Part shown: one piece after another, positions 63,401 to 64,000 of the stretch | Layout of the letters: each line of letters starts with the position of its first letter | How positions within the stretch are numbered: position 1 is the first letter of the stretch | Notes under the pieces: generated by a model | Database searches by the model: none | What the model saw: only the letters and a program-made list of their open reading frames with translations | Told to the model about the DNA's origin: nothing | DNA from: Chitinophaga dinghuensis | Lineage (GTDB): Bacteria > Bacteroidota > Bacteroidia > Chitinophagales > Chitinophagaceae | Reading direction: 5' to 3' | Length of the DNA: 64,000 bases | NCBI RefSeq assembly: GCF_003259435.1 | Contig: NZ_QLMA01000004.1 | Span: 496,001 to 560,000, forward strand | Program-made: the position numbers and the translations under genes

Positions 63401-64000
63401 ATGAGAAGAATGGCATTACTGCTGTGTTTGATGATGTCTGTAGGCGTTTTTGCTCAGCAGCAAGGGCCTACAGACAGTGTTTGGGTGTATCAGCCGGCGC
63501 AGGACAGGTATCGTTGGGCTACTGCCTCTATTGCCGCTTTGCATAGATATGGCATAGCTAATACAGGTATTGTTTCGCTGGAAGTAAAGGGCGAGGCTGG
63601 CGGATTTCGTTATGCACAGTTGCCTGAACAGCAAACAATGGTGGGCTTTCACAGTGAAGGCATCCGTACCTTAGGTCGGTTCCGGGCTTACGGACATTTT
63701 TCGTATAGTCGGTTCCGTGATGATTCCGTTTCCTGGCAACTGCAAGGGAAACAGGATTTGAACCGGCCATATTTCCTGGCAGCGCGGAAGGCGGGCGACT
63801 TTCAGCGGCAGCGTTACCTGATGGAAGGAAGGCTGGCCTATGAGTTGCTGCCTGGAAAGCTGCTGATAGGAACAGGTATTTATTATCTCTATAATACCGC
63901 GTTTCGTTCTCAGGACCCAAGGCCCGGCACAAAGGAGTTGGAGTTGATCGTTTCGCCTGACATTGCCTTGAATACAGGTAAGCATACGTTGGGCCTGACT
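63401..64000 (+). CDS. DUF6850-like outer membrane barrel protein, cut by the window end
   Basis: A frame open from the ATG at 63401 to the last base, 200 codons and continuing. It begins with a signal peptide (MRRMALLLCLMMSVGVFAQ). The mature part alternates polar and hydrophobic residues in the manner of barrel strands (FRAYGHFSYSRFRDDSVSWQ, YLMEGRLAYELLPGKLLIGT). DUF6850 proteins usually follow DUF4876 proteins; assignment rests on that context and on the barrel pattern. Incomplete at its 3' end. Confidence 0.65.
   Translation, partial: MRRMALLLCLMMSVGVFAQQQGPTDSVWVYQPAQDRYRWATASIAALHRYGIANTGIVSLEVKGEAGGFRYAQLPEQQTMVGFHSEGIRTLGRFRAYGHFSYSRFRDDSVSWQLQGKQDLNRPYFLAARKAGDFQRQRYLMEGRLAYELLPGKLLIGTGIYYLYNTAFRSQDPRPGTKELELIVSPDIALNTGKHTLGLT

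Overview
The window looks like chromosomal DNA of a Bacteroidota, most likely a Chitinophagaceae such as Chitinophaga. Signs of this are TAnnTTTG promoter elements, weak Shine-Dalgarno sequences, a FecI/FecR/TonB-receptor cluster with DUF4876 and DUF6850-type partners, a Y_Y_Y beta-propeller histidine kinase, an S9B dipeptidyl peptidase, and several glycoside hydrolases. No rRNA, tRNA, CRISPR array, prophage or intact insertion sequence was seen.

Layout. 0.1-4.3 kb: a tiny membrane protein gene, an unassigned promoter region, a GH31 glucosidase and a secreted YCF48-like propeller. 4.4-8.8 kb: a sensor kinase and its NarL-type regulator, then two miniature membrane-protein genes on the other strand. 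8.9-14.8 kb: an operon with both topoisomerase IV subunits enclosing a DUF1835 and a cupin gene. 14.8-22.7 kb: a minus-strand block with all four enzymes for GDP-D-glycero-alpha-D-manno-heptose, two glycosyltransferases, DUF4199 and a dihydroorotase homologue that has lost its metal ligands. 22.8-31.7 kb: HEAT protein, dipeptidyl peptidase IV, DUF1349 protein, an SGNH esterase behind paired LacI-type operators and a six-copy motif array, LacI regulator, OmpA lipoprotein, DUF2867 and DinB proteins. 31.7-32.4 kb: a 54-bp tandem repeat array and an orphan small gene.

32.4-38.6 kb is the most interesting block. It is a tight minus-strand operon of a flavoprotein disulfide reductase, an ABC ATPase, a permease/binding-protein fusion, EgtB and EgtD. 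It reads as a self-contained ergothioneine module for synthesis, transport and perhaps redox recycling. The binding domain of the fused permease has its two halves in the reverse order from the OpuBC/EgtU family, so it is circularly permuted.

38.7-64 kb: tRNA-dihydrouridine synthase, a lipoprotein, aldo/keto reductase, a GH3-GH9 pair, an FtsX/MacB permease behind a sigma-54-like promoter and a distal palindrome, a Bcr/CflA-type transporter, an acetyltransferase, a DUF4932-like protein, a CoA transferase, a NucA-type nuclease, an M20 peptidase, a lipoprotein, and finally an ECF sigma/anti-sigma/TonB-receptor operon cut by the window end.

Functions are from sequence motifs and remembered families; no database search or alignment was run.
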